Notes under the pieces: generated by a model | Database searches by the model: none | What the model saw: only the letters and a program-made list of their open reading frames with translations | What the model was told of the DNA's origin: nothing | NCBI GenBank assembly: GCA_003255065.1 | Contig: QAOA01000112.1 | Span: forward strand, 844,695 to 908,694 | DNA length: 64,000 nt | Origin: Cercis canadensis | Taxonomy: Eukaryota; Streptophyta; Magnoliopsida; Fabales; Fabaceae | Direction of reading: 5' to 3' | Translations under genes and position numbers: made by a program | In this document: in pieces, positions 39,327 to 51,168 of the stretch | Position numbering within the stretch: position 1 is the first letter of the stretch | Layout of the letters: the number at the start of each line of letters is the position of its first letter

Positions 39327-41440
39327 CAATAAGAAGATCACAAAATTTAATTATCTTCGTTTTCCTTCCTCTCAATAAAAAAGTAAAAGAAAGGGAAAAG
39401 CAAGAAGAATTTTCTTGGGACCAAACGCCCTCCATATTAGGTAGAGTAGGCAACAAAGAATTTAGTTGGTGAGTTGGTTGCACCCAAATGACAATGTGTT
39501 TCTTAAGAATATGGCTATCTATCATGATTCATCGCACTAGTAATATATCGCAAGGACGTGGATATCTATCATAGTATTCATATATCGTTCCAAATTCTTC
39601 AAAGTTATTATTTGAGGCTGAAAAAAAAGCCTAGTGCTAATTCTCAGAGACACAAAAGAAAACGGGTTTTCTTTGATTCAGAAGGGGAAAAAACGAACGT
39701 AGTCTATCTATGACGCTGGTGAGTTCTAATCATGCATCATCACCCTTAATGCGGCATTAAACTTGGAATTAAAGGAACCCTCACCTATTAATACGCAAGA
39801 GATTCTAATATAAAACACAACAAACTTAATTATGATTGAGACCTGCATTAGGTAGAGGCTGTTGACTCACTTGACTGCTACATTCCACCATTAACGAATA
39901 ACATCTTCCTTTACTCAACTATTCAACTCATAAGCTTGTTTCACAAACTCACAGCATTTTATTTATTTTTTCAATCATTAAAACATAATAGAGTATTTAA
40001 TTCCATTATTTACTTCGTTTGAAAATAAATTAGAGGAACTGTAGCCAAAAAAAGTGGGAAAAAATAATTAAAAACAAATGTGAATACGATATATCTATTG
40101 AATCATTGTCTCACAATTCATGCTTATTTTTATTAAAAAATATTTTTCTCAAAATTATATGTTTTATTTTCACTTACTCTGTGTTTTTTAAGTAATTTTT
40201 CTTTGAAAGATAAAGCTATACAAACCAACCTTCGTATATTATAGATAAATTTTATGTATTTAGTTTTAACATAATATAAATATCTCCTAAAATTATAGTT
40301 TGAGAAAAGCTTATAAACTATATAACTTTTAAAATAAAGAAAAAACTCAAGTGGTTCCAAACAAAAGGCTGAAAACACAAAAAATAGCCCACTAGGAAGA
40401 ATAAGTCTAATGCTTTGAGGCCAGTTGAACAAGTGGGCTAACTTCACAGATACAAGTGGACCGCTCAACAAGAAAAACAAAAACAAAAACCTTAAGCTAG
40501 GTTCTGAGTTTTCACTCAAGTCGGCTGCCCATGTAAGCAATTGCAGCCTAATAAAATTTGAGAATGCTCTGGAATTCCAATTACAGTGTCGTATTTATCC
40601 AGAAAAAAAAAAATGATAGTTGGGAGACCGGTTCGAACAAATGAGAAAAGCAAAAAACAAAAACAAAAAAAACTCTATTTTGCACCCATGAATAGTAGTG
40701 GCCATAATTTTCTTTTCGGCCATGCACATTTTTATAATTTTTGGACCAATAACATCAGTTGTCCAAAATGGGCCTCCGTTTATTACCCAAAAGCAAAGAG
40801 AATAGATATGATACGGGCCGCGGTCGGTCAACCAGACCATGATAATATTTTTATTGATTATCTTACCTTACGGAAGGCAACAAATACACTTTTTATTATT
40901 ATTTAAATACATATAATTTATTTTATTTTTAAATAATTCTATAAGTATGTTAACATTTNATAAGTATTTTAACATTTTTGTTGATTAAATTTTTTTAAAA
41001 AAATTTATTCCAAATCCTTAATATTGAACTTATAATTAATAGCGTATGAATTATATATTCTAATATTCATAAACAAGTGGAATAATGAGATTCTGTACGT
41101 GAAACCAACTAACATGGTAGATATTGTCTGCTCATGCAACCATCGGCATTGACATCCAATTCCAGTTTTTCTTCATATCAAATTGATAGTTTATTATTAT
41201 CAATTTTGGCAAGTTTGAATGGAAGCCCCAAATCTCTGATTTTCTTCATAATTATTATTGTATTTGCAAGATTCTGCTAGTTATACATTCAAATATTCAA
41301 TTACTATTCCCTTTAATTAATTTATATACTTATATAAGCATATGAAAGAATATGAAAATCACGTAAGTAATAGAACAAAAGGCTTTTGTAAGCTACCTTC
41401 ATACAAAAATAGAGTTATTGTTGCCCATACTCTTGGTCTT

Positions 41441-41724
41441 GGGTTCAATTAAGGCTTTTTGACTCAAATATTATATTTGGAGAACTAATTTATCTATATA
41501 TTGTAGTTTAGAACCTATTTACATAAATATTATAATTTTAAAAAACTTCAAAAAAATATACACATCACATGGCCAATGACGTGTTTGGTAGTTCCTACAT
41601 CTCTATATTTTATTTTTTAAAAAAAAATTATAATATTTACATAAATAAATTCAAAAGTACCATAAATATGTAAATTTTTTTTGTAAAGTATAATATTTGA
41701 ATTAAAATGCCTCCAATTAATCCA
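41441..41724. mobile_element. Foldback/MITE-like element
   Basis: About 284 bases with arms that pair over nearly the whole length. The outer end GGGTTCAATTAAGGC pairs with GCCTCCAATTAATCC. Inside, ATTTACATAAATATTATAAT on the left pairs with ATTATAATATTTACATAAAT on the right. The centre (CACATGGCCAATGACGTG) is itself roughly palindromic. No coding frame and no clear target duplication were seen. Confidence 0.65.
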
Positions 41725-42513
41725 TAATTTTGATATCTTTAAACAAATTTGAAAATAAATCGTCAATGTGTATTAAAATAATTTTTTTTTTAAATACATA
41801 AATCAAATGATACGAAAAAGTATACAAATAATTAAAAAAATGGACTCAAAATAAATAATGATTTTAATTTAATTAAATTCAAAATTTATAAAGTTTTTAA
41901 ATATTTAACCTACATTAAATAACAATTTTCGAAAGCTTCGCCTAAAACCAAATGGTAAACCAGTGAACCCTGACAGTATTCTGCAACAAGTATCAGAGTG
42001 TCGAGTCGGCGAGCATTGGAATTGGAAGGAGGGCAAGTCTGACACGCATCTTGTGGCATTCGGCGCATCTCATCCGCGGCAAAATTTCAAGATTTCCGTC
42101 TGTGTTGACTTTTACCAAATCCTGTCTTTTTGTTTTTGGTTACAAGTAAATGCTTTCTTTACATTTGCAATGTTGCACAACTCCTGCAAAATTCAAAATG
42201 ACCTCTCAAAAATAATAAAAGATTTATGAAAAAATATTATGTCAATAACGACGACCTTCAATCACGGATATCCTTCTAGTCAGTCAGTCACCTTTGCTGC
42301 AGCCATAGAGTTAACATTTTTTTTAAAAAAAAAAATTTAACATCAGTTCTATCTTTAAAAACCAAAATTTAAAAAAAAATAAATGAATTTTTGTTTATTG
42401 TAAGTGGTGAGATATGAGAATTTATCCTTTCAAAATTTCTATCCTACTTCATTCTTACTAAAATTTAAACACAATAAATTTTATGATTAAAATATAATAT
42501 ATGCAATCAGTAA

Positions 42514-42559
42514 TACATTTTAATTACAAAAATAATGATAATAGAAGTATAGTACTATT
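42514..42559. repeat. 46-base direct repeat, first copy
   Basis: The stretch beginning TACATTTTAATTACAAAAAT recurs at 43080-43125 in the same orientation with no difference noticed. The copies are 566 bases apart. The origin is unknown; they could be the ends of a decayed insertion or a local duplication. Confidence 0.8.
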
Positions 42560-43079
42560 TTATATATATATTATTGTGTTTAAATTTTATCATTATGTAG
42601 GAGTTTCACAATAAGCACCACAAATATTATCTTTAAAGAGATGTTTCATAAAATCACTTAAAACAGTACTATGACAATTTTAATGTTTATATATACACAT
42701 ATAAACTTTCAAGATTCTATCTTATATATTTTAATTATATCAATATTGTAATTTTAAGGTTACAACAAGTTTGTATAGACTTTGATAAAAATGATGATAG
42801 CATCATTCTCAATCATGCACAATAGATAAATTCAATATAACATTAACTCATTCTGAATTTGTATAATGCACTTTTCAAAGTTTGTATGGATTCATGATTA
42901 ATCATTTTAATATATTGCATCTATATAACAAAATATGAAATCCAACATTTTTATATTTACTTAGTATATAGTTATATAATTTATGCTTTTATAATCACAT
43001 AAATTCTATACCACACCTTGTTGTATAGGTCCTACCCTGCCGCCCAACGACTCATGCATCGATGCGAAAATAGTACTAG

Positions 43080-43125
43080 TACATTTTAATTACAAAAATA
43101 ATGATAATAGAAGTATAGTACTATT
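43080..43125. repeat. 46-base direct repeat, second copy
   Basis: Same sequence and orientation as 42514-42559. It follows a short GC-richer stretch (about 43027-43075) unlike the surrounding DNA. Confidence 0.8.
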
Positions 43126-43964
43126 ATATAGCAAAATGTTTAGTAAAAGTTTTATTTAATTTGAAGTATTAAACAAAACAGCATTCACTATTATTCGGTT
43201 GTCATTGTTTAGGGTATATTCAGTATGAATGAGATGAAATCGACTAGTAATTAAGTAAAAATTACAATATATCAATATATGATGTGGCCATAAATGGATA
43301 ATCGCACGTGAGTAAATCGGAAGCAAGTAACAAATCAATTAAAAAAAATAGAAAATCATTTTCAAAACAACATTAAACCAACCTTATAGCACTGTGGTTA
43401 TTATTTTCTTGTCATACTTCCATGTGGCCATTGATTTAATTTTGAAAGTCTATCCAAAACAAAAAACCAAAGTTAGTTTATTGTTGCCGTGACACAAAAA
43501 AAAAGTTCGTTAATGTGTATCTACAAATACATGGTTGACAATTAGAAGTCTAATAGAATTTGGCACAGAATAGCTTTAAACATAATTATGTTAGCCATAA
43601 AGCTATCATCTCAGCCAAAATAAAAGGCCAAAGAATAATCATACGTGCTATCAAACGTAACGTGCTTTATATAGTGGACACTGCAAATGCAAATCTCTAT
43701 CATTATCACTGTAATTATTTTATTTGGGTACTAATAACCCTCTTACTCAAGTCAAAATATATTGAGTAGCAAGAAAAAAGATCAAAAGATATATTAATGA
43801 TCTTATTTCCATATTTATGCCTTATTCTTCGAAGAACGACATTTAGAAAACAGAGATGATTTTCGGAACTAATTGTCAATTACTATCAGATGATGAACCA
43901 AAAAGCATATATATAATTTAAAGAATCTGATGAATAGTTTGTCTTCATGAAATTTGATTCTTTA

Positions 43965-44135
43965 TATAGGATAAATAGAATAAAAAAATGTAGAAGATTG
44001 ACGAATTTGAGGTGGTGAGGTCAGAAAACACGGGGACAAATTGACAGGAAAAACACCAAAAAATAAGCAATAAAGAATCCTTGGTAAGTTGTCAATACAA
44101 GTCAACTCCAGCATATGATTCAACCAACCGATCCT
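43965..44135. repeat. 171-base direct duplication, first copy, ending at a single N
   Basis: It is repeated at an offset of 248 bases (44213-44383) with one difference seen (near 44113, A against G). The copy ends directly at the N at 44136, which suggests an unresolved contig or haplotype join rather than a biological repeat. Confidence 0.9.
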
Positions 44136-44212
44136 NGAAATTTGATTTGTAATGTGTTTTAGCGAAGAGCGTGTGTCTTTGTTGTTTTAAAAGGAAAAGA
44201 AACAGAGTAAAT

Positions 44213-44383
44213 TATAGGATAAATAGAATAAAAAAATGTAGAAGATTGACGAATTTGAGGTGGTGAGGTCAGAAAACACGGGGACAAATTGACAGGAAAA
44301 ACACCAAAAAATAAGCAATAAAGAATCCTTGGTAAGTTGTCAATACAAGTCAACTCCAGCGTATGATTCAACCAACCGATCCT
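44213..44383. repeat. 171-base direct duplication, second copy
   Basis: Second copy of 43965-44135. It continues directly into the WRKY promoter, so it is the copy linked to that gene. Confidence 0.9.
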
Positions 44384-44435
44384 CTAACTTTTTCAAAGCT
44401 TGTGTATTATTAATCACACGGCTAAAACATTAGGT

Positions 44436-44729
44436 TTGACCTGATTTTAATGGCCCAATGTCCCTCCGATCAAATAATAACCTCCTGGGTCCCACATCGC
44501 AGAAAAGGTCAATTCCCCCACTTAGCATCAGATCAGATTACCCAGAAAAAAAAAAACAAAAACTGAATTAAACAAGTGTTCTCTCCGCCCAGTGACCAAA
44601 ATACCCTGTTAGATCTTATTCGCACCTACATTTGACGGTAACAGGGCTAGCGTAACAGTTCGGTCACCTTGTGGACGAAACCAACCAATAGGATTTTTTG
44701 TCTCCACAGCCGGTGGGATCAATTTGACC
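44436..44729. promoter_or_regulatory. Three W-boxes upstream of the WRKY gene
   Basis: TTGACC occurs at 44436-44441 (+), on the opposite strand at 44507-44512, and at 44724-44729 (+), within 420 bases of the start codon. WRKY proteins bind TTGAC(C/T), so the gene may be controlled by itself or by other WRKY factors. The transcription start is unknown; the last box may lie in the leader. Confidence 0.6.
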
Positions 44730-44801
44730 AGGGTAGGCCTCTTCAATTCTTTATCAACACCTTTGCTCCTTTCGTTTCCTTTTACTCGTTTTTCTCTTTC
44801 T

Positions 44802-44836
44802 TCTTCCTCTTCCTCTTCCTCTTCCTCTTCCTCTTC
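44802..44836 (+). repeat. (CTTCCT)n pyrimidine repeat in the WRKY leader
   Basis: About six hexamer units end 18 bases before the start codon. The coding frame is open through this repeat, where it would encode Phe-Leu repeats, but no in-frame ATG lies upstream, so it is read as untranslated leader. Confidence 0.8.
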
Positions 44837-44840
44837 ATAG

Positions 44841-44849
44841 ATGCTTTAG
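44841..44849 (+). promoter_or_regulatory. Two-codon upstream ORF before the WRKY start
   Basis: ATG CTT TAG lies five bases before the main ATG at 44855. Its context is weak (T at -3, C at +4), while the main start has A at -3 and G at +4. Ribosomes could skip it or terminate there; the effect is unknown. Confidence 0.5.
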
Positions 44850-44854
44850 CCAGT

Positions 44855-46236
<1,382 letters not shown>

Positions 46237-48991
46237 TTCATTATCATTTTCATGGAAAGGTTTACCAGACTAGTGCTCGGAAGCCATGAATATTCAACAT
46301 TTCAAAAGAGCCATTTGATAGTTTGTATGTAGAAGTGCAGCTTTACTCAAGAGTCTCAAAGGAGATTGATGGGCTACTCACTCCATTTCCCTGTACAATA
46401 TTGGATTCCTTTATCTTTTTTTCGTTCCCTTGAAGGCTGAGACACTGTGAATCCATTATAATTTTAAAAATGAAAAAGGTGAAGATGGTGGATTTGGTAA
46501 CGGATTTATAAATCTGAAAAAAAGAAAGAAAGAAAGTGGGGGTTTTATTCCGTTTGAATATTGTTCTTTTATTTATTTATTTATTTGGGTGCTTTATCTT
46601 TGGTGCTTGTCTTGGATGCTCCTCTCTCAACTTTTATCATAATCATCATCTTCTCTCAGGTATGGTAGTGTGTTTCAATGCTGAAAGAGTCATCTTTGAA
46701 AAAAGAAAGAGTAAAAAGAAGGAAAAAGCAATGAAAGGGACTGAGTCAAAGAATTGGACAGGAGAGGACGGACATGTCGTGTTTAGGACGGTTGACTAAA
46801 AAGAAAGAGAGAGGTTGGGAGTTGCGAGTCGGGACTGCTAAATTAGTGAATGAAGGAGGGTGGGTGATGGGTTGGGTTAGAGGAGAGGAGAAGGAGAAGG
46901 AAAAGGGGAAAAAGCAAGGGAAAGAAAAAGAGAGTTTTTAATGTGAAAATTGTTGGATTGTAGGAAAATGGTTGGATGAATTTGGAATTTTGGAGTACAT
47001 TGAAGGGAGGTGGATCATGGATGGTGTAGGAAGCCTCTTGTGGGAAAACGGATCGCAAAGTCAAAATGGGTGGGTGTGGAATTGATAAGTTCTAGCCCTG
47101 GACAGGGTCCTACCTTGTTCGCAATTTTGTTGTTTTCCTTACTTTGCCTTTGCCTTAACGTCAACTTTGTTATGCACAGAGGGTCCCCTTTGTCAATTCC
47201 TCATCATCAATTCATTTCATTATTCACACGCATGTGGCTACCTCAATTATGTACAAAGAATACCATTCTCGAGGTTTTTTTGTGTTATTTATACTATTTT
47301 ATATTATATTTATTATTTAATTCTTAATTATGTTTATTTAACTTTTTAAATAACTCAAATTTAATTAGATTTTATAATATATAAAATGGTATTAAATTAA
47401 AGAGTATGAATAATATTTTTCATTCTTAAATTTTAAGTTATATTCAAATAAATTATTAAAGTATGTTATAAGAGTATTCTTTCAATAAATATTTATAGAA
47501 TAACAAGTTAGTAGGAGTAATTTATTTTATAACCTATTTTTATCAATCCAGTCAAATAGCCTTGTTTTGATTACCAAACAACGTGAGAGCATGAATAGGT
47601 ACAAAATTATTTGATTGGCCAGCAATGACGCAAAGCTGCTGCTCCCATCGTCTTCCTCTGCTTCTTTTCTGAGTAAGGAAGCAACTGGTTTTGTAATTAC
47701 TAATTATACTACATATTTCAATAACATAAGTCCCATATAAAGGTTTCCACAGTAGGAAGCTACGAGTATGCGGTTTCCTGAAAGTTGCCATTTTCATTAA
47801 TTTGAATGATTTATTGTTCATCTGCAATTGCTACTAAATCGTTCCCTTGTCCTATGTCTAGATGTAACAGTTTCTATTTTCTTTTCTATAAATTTGTTCT
47901 GAAAGGGAACGTAATTTGCATTGAGCTTAGAGCAAGTCAAAAGATGGGTTGTTATTTGGGTGAAACAAGGTGCGCAGAGAACATAGCTCTTCTTCCTTTT
48001 TAACATCCAACATAGCAGTAGCTGCTATTGGAAGTGTTATTTTGCAAGTATCAAACAAAACGTTGAAATAAATTGAGTGAATTCACTTGTTTCGAGAATA
48101 AACCTCAACTTAACCCTAGGATCTGCCTTCTAATTGGCTCTCCCAAATTACCAGTCAAATAGATGCCTTTTAAGTCCGATCCTCTTTACTACCATTTAGT
48201 AATTAAAGAAAGAAAAGACAAGTGAAATTGGAAGAAAAAAAAGTGGCACTTGGCCATATAAAGAGGAAAGAAGTAGCCTTGTGTCTGTGTGGATGGAATT
48301 AAAAATGCTAAATTATCTCAACGCCCATTGGTTACAGTTACACACGGGATTTCGATTTATCTCTCATTTGTAATTGTGGAAAGTAATTAGCTATTCATGA
48401 AATTAGGGTAATAACTGCAGCTTCATATTCTATTGGGATTTCAGCTAATATTATGTGTACAGCTTCATATTTTCATTTGATATGGTCTTTTTTATTATGT
48501 TATTTTTATATAAAATTATATATTTTTTCATATACTTAGTGATTAATTTTTTTTGATATTTTTACTAAAAATAATCTGGCAGTTACTCTTCTGAGTTTAT
48601 GCAGCGCTTATTCTTTCACATCATCTCTGAGTATAATCCATTCAATTTGAATTATCCAAAATTAAAAAAAAAAAAATTCATCATTTGTTTTGAATTACCT
48701 ATCTTGATGTGGTTGTCACTTGTCACTTCCGAATTACTATGTACCTGGGATGACCCTCCTACGCTGAAAAAGAATCTAGGAAACGGCATGTCGTTTATTG
48801 GTGTATGACCACACTTATTGTGGCCGAAAGTATAAAGCCATATAGTTGAAGTCGTTTTAGGGCAGGAAACACCTCCAAAAATCCCAGCTTTTGGGAACAT
48901 CGCCTCCAACTCCAAGAGCTTCAAAAGAAGCAGCAATCGGCTATACCTTGTTGGCGGCGATGGGTTGCTTGACTAAACCCATCGTCCGCTC
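46237..48991. other. Intergenic region between WRKY and dihydrouridine synthase genes
   Basis: About 2.75 kb with no supported gene. The WRKY 3' UTR should take the first few hundred bases. A strongly purine-rich stretch (GGA and GAA runs) covers about 46790-46935. The part 47280-47560 is very AT-rich. Open frames here show no family motifs. Confidence 0.55.
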
Positions 48992-50789
48992 ATGAAACTC
49001 AAACCCTTGGCCTTTTCCTTCTTCTCTGTTCACCATAATTGTTATCTCCATAGATATTTACCTGCTTCAGCTCATTCCACCATGGCCGCTCAAACTCAAA
49101 CTCAGATTCAAACTCACACTAGTTCAAATCCACCCGAATACCTAAACGACCTCCTTTGTTCTGATCAGCAACTAGAAGAACCAGAGCAAAAGCAAGAATC
49201 TTGCTTGGATTCCCCGGTTCGGTGCTTAACGGGGCAGTCGCGGGTCGAACGCGCATGGGCTCATTGGGCTGAGCTGGGTCGACCCAAATTCATAGTCGCC
49301 CCGATGGTTGATAATTCGGAGCTTCCATTTCGAATGCTCTGCCGGAAGTACGGCGCCCAGGCTGCCTATACTCCCATGCTGCACTCTCGCATTTTTACCG
49401 AGACGGAGAAGTACAGAAAGGAAGAATTTACCACTTGCAAAGTAATTTGAAAACTATTTGCTTCCTGCAATTTATTTCAAAACTATGATTTCTTTCTGGT
49501 CTATGTAATTTTAACTTGAGGAGTAATTGCAGGAGGACCGACCTTTGTTTGTCCAATTTTGCGCAAACGATCCAGATATTTTATTGGAAGCTGCAAGGAA
49601 GGTTGAACCTTATTGCGATTATGTTGATATCAATTTAGGGTATGTATATTATACATATCATAATTACTAAAAATTCTACCTTAATGGCTTGTGTGATTAT
49701 TTTGTGTACCATAGTTTTCCATCAGAGTCTCCAGCCACAAAACTGCATACGGTTACTTTTAGAGTGTAACTTGGTAGGAGTGTTAATAGGAGGAATAGAA
49801 AAGAATGAGTGAAAATGAAAAATAGGCCTACACATTCTGGAATGCTTTGTTCATTGCTGATTTTGACCCCTCCCTTTTCATTCATTCAATTTTCACTCTT
49901 ATAAAATGTACTTAACCAGACCAGATATCATAAGGCTTTCAGACTGCTTGCCACATCAAGATAATTGTCGCTTTCTATTGGTATGGCCTATATGATTATC
50001 TGCTTTTTGAAGTTTCTATTGAAAATTTTGGTGAATTCATGTGTTTCTTACAGGTGTCCTCAGCGGATTGCTAGACGAGGGAACTATGGTGCTTTCCTGA
50101 TGGATAAACTTCCTCTTGTAAAATCTCTAGTGGAAAAATTGACTCTCAATCTCCAAGTTCCTGTTTCATGCAAGATTAGAATCTTTCCAAATCTGGAGGA
50201 CACAATAAGATATGCTAGGATGCTAGAGGAAGCTGGTTGTTCACTCTTAGCTGTTCATGGCAGGACAAGGGATGAAAAGGATGGGAAAAAGTTCCGGGCT
50301 GACTGGAAAGCCATCCACGCTGTGAAGAATGCGCTCAAAATTCCAGTCCTTGCCAACGGTAACATTAGGCATATGGAGGATGTTCATGACTGCTTGGAAG
50401 AGACAGGTGTTGAAGGTGTGCTTTCGGCCGAGACTCTTCTGGAAAATCCAGCACTCTTTGCTGGATTTCTTACTTCTGAATGGGTAGTGGAAAGTGAAGC
50501 TGGCAATATAGATGGGAGACTGGACCAAGCAGATCTGCTGGTAGAATACTTAAAGCTTTGTGAAAAGTACCCTGTGCCATGGAGAATGATTCGTTCTCAT
50601 GTTCATAAACTTTTAGGAGACTGGTTCAGCCTTCAGCCTCACATAAGAGATGACCTTAATAAACAATCTAAACTGACTTTTGAGTTTCTTTATGATATGG
50701 TCGATCGGCTGAGAGATACAGGTACAAGAATTCCACTTTATCTCAAAGATACTCAAATGGGACTTGCAGCAAACGGTTATACAAGTTGA
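48992..50789 (+). CDS. tRNA-dihydrouridine synthase, Dus1 (DUS1L) type
   Basis: An FMN enzyme that reduces uridine to dihydrouridine in the tRNA D-loop; the Dus1 class acts at positions 16 and 17. Exons: 48992-49441, 49533-49639 and 50054-50789, giving 430 codons from the first ATG. A second in-frame ATG at 49082 (MAAQTQ) would give about 400 residues. The extra 30 residues look like a possible organelle-targeting sequence. The TIM-barrel starts at [20 protein letters not shown]. The catalytic Cys187 lies in LGCPQ, followed by [34 protein letters not shown] and the end of the barrel come next, and then the helical C-domain. Phases agree at all GT-AG borders. The Arabidopsis counterpart by order is At5g67220. 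It converges on the oxygenase gene, with 379 bases between stops. Confidence 0.94.
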
Positions 50790-51168
50790 TATGGCTCAAG
50801 ATAACAACAATTTGATGAAATTTACTGGTGGCAATGTTATTCTTTAGGCACATTTTTGTACCGATCTGATCAGAAATCAGTATAGCCATGTTTTCTTTTC
50901 TTTTGTTTCATTTTTATGGCAATTGTCACTGTTGTATACGTTGACATACTGAGCTTACAAATATATGTAATGTCATTGCCTTGGCATTGATCTGAAATTG
51001 TTATTTTTTCTTCCTGCTTCAACCTCATTTTATTATTATTAATGTTGGACGTTTGTTGATGATATTGAAACTGCAAACATTAGGATACCAAAATAGAGAG
51101 CCAAGAGGTTGATAGATGACAGAGGCCTAACTTGACTTTCTCGTTTGCACAACAGAACACTCAGGAAT

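Larger units (their letters stand above)
37721..44854. other. Gene-poor AT-rich region of about 7 kb, IRX14 promoter to WRKY promoter
   Basis: No supported gene on either strand. The first 350 bases hold the IRX14 leader and proximal promoter. Inside are a (TA)n tract near 39303-39326, single Ns at 40959 and 44136, a foldback element at 41441-41724, a 46-base direct repeat (42514-42559 and 43080-43125) and a 171-base duplication (43965-44135 and 44213-44383). The last 450 bases are the WRKY promoter and leader. Confidence 0.6.

Noticed and set aside
40620-40650. Possible tRNA because of GGTTCGAAC
   Set aside because: No acceptor stem, D-arm or anticodon arm could be built around it.
44669-44854. 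N-terminal extension of the WRKY protein rich in Phe and Leu
   Set aside because: The frame is open but has no in-frame ATG; the stretch is a pyrimidine repeat in the leader, and [11 protein letters not shown] is the usual group IId start.
46790-46935. Purine-rich tract as a possible regulatory element
   Set aside because: GA-rich tracts are common in plant intergenic DNA and nothing ties this one to a gene.
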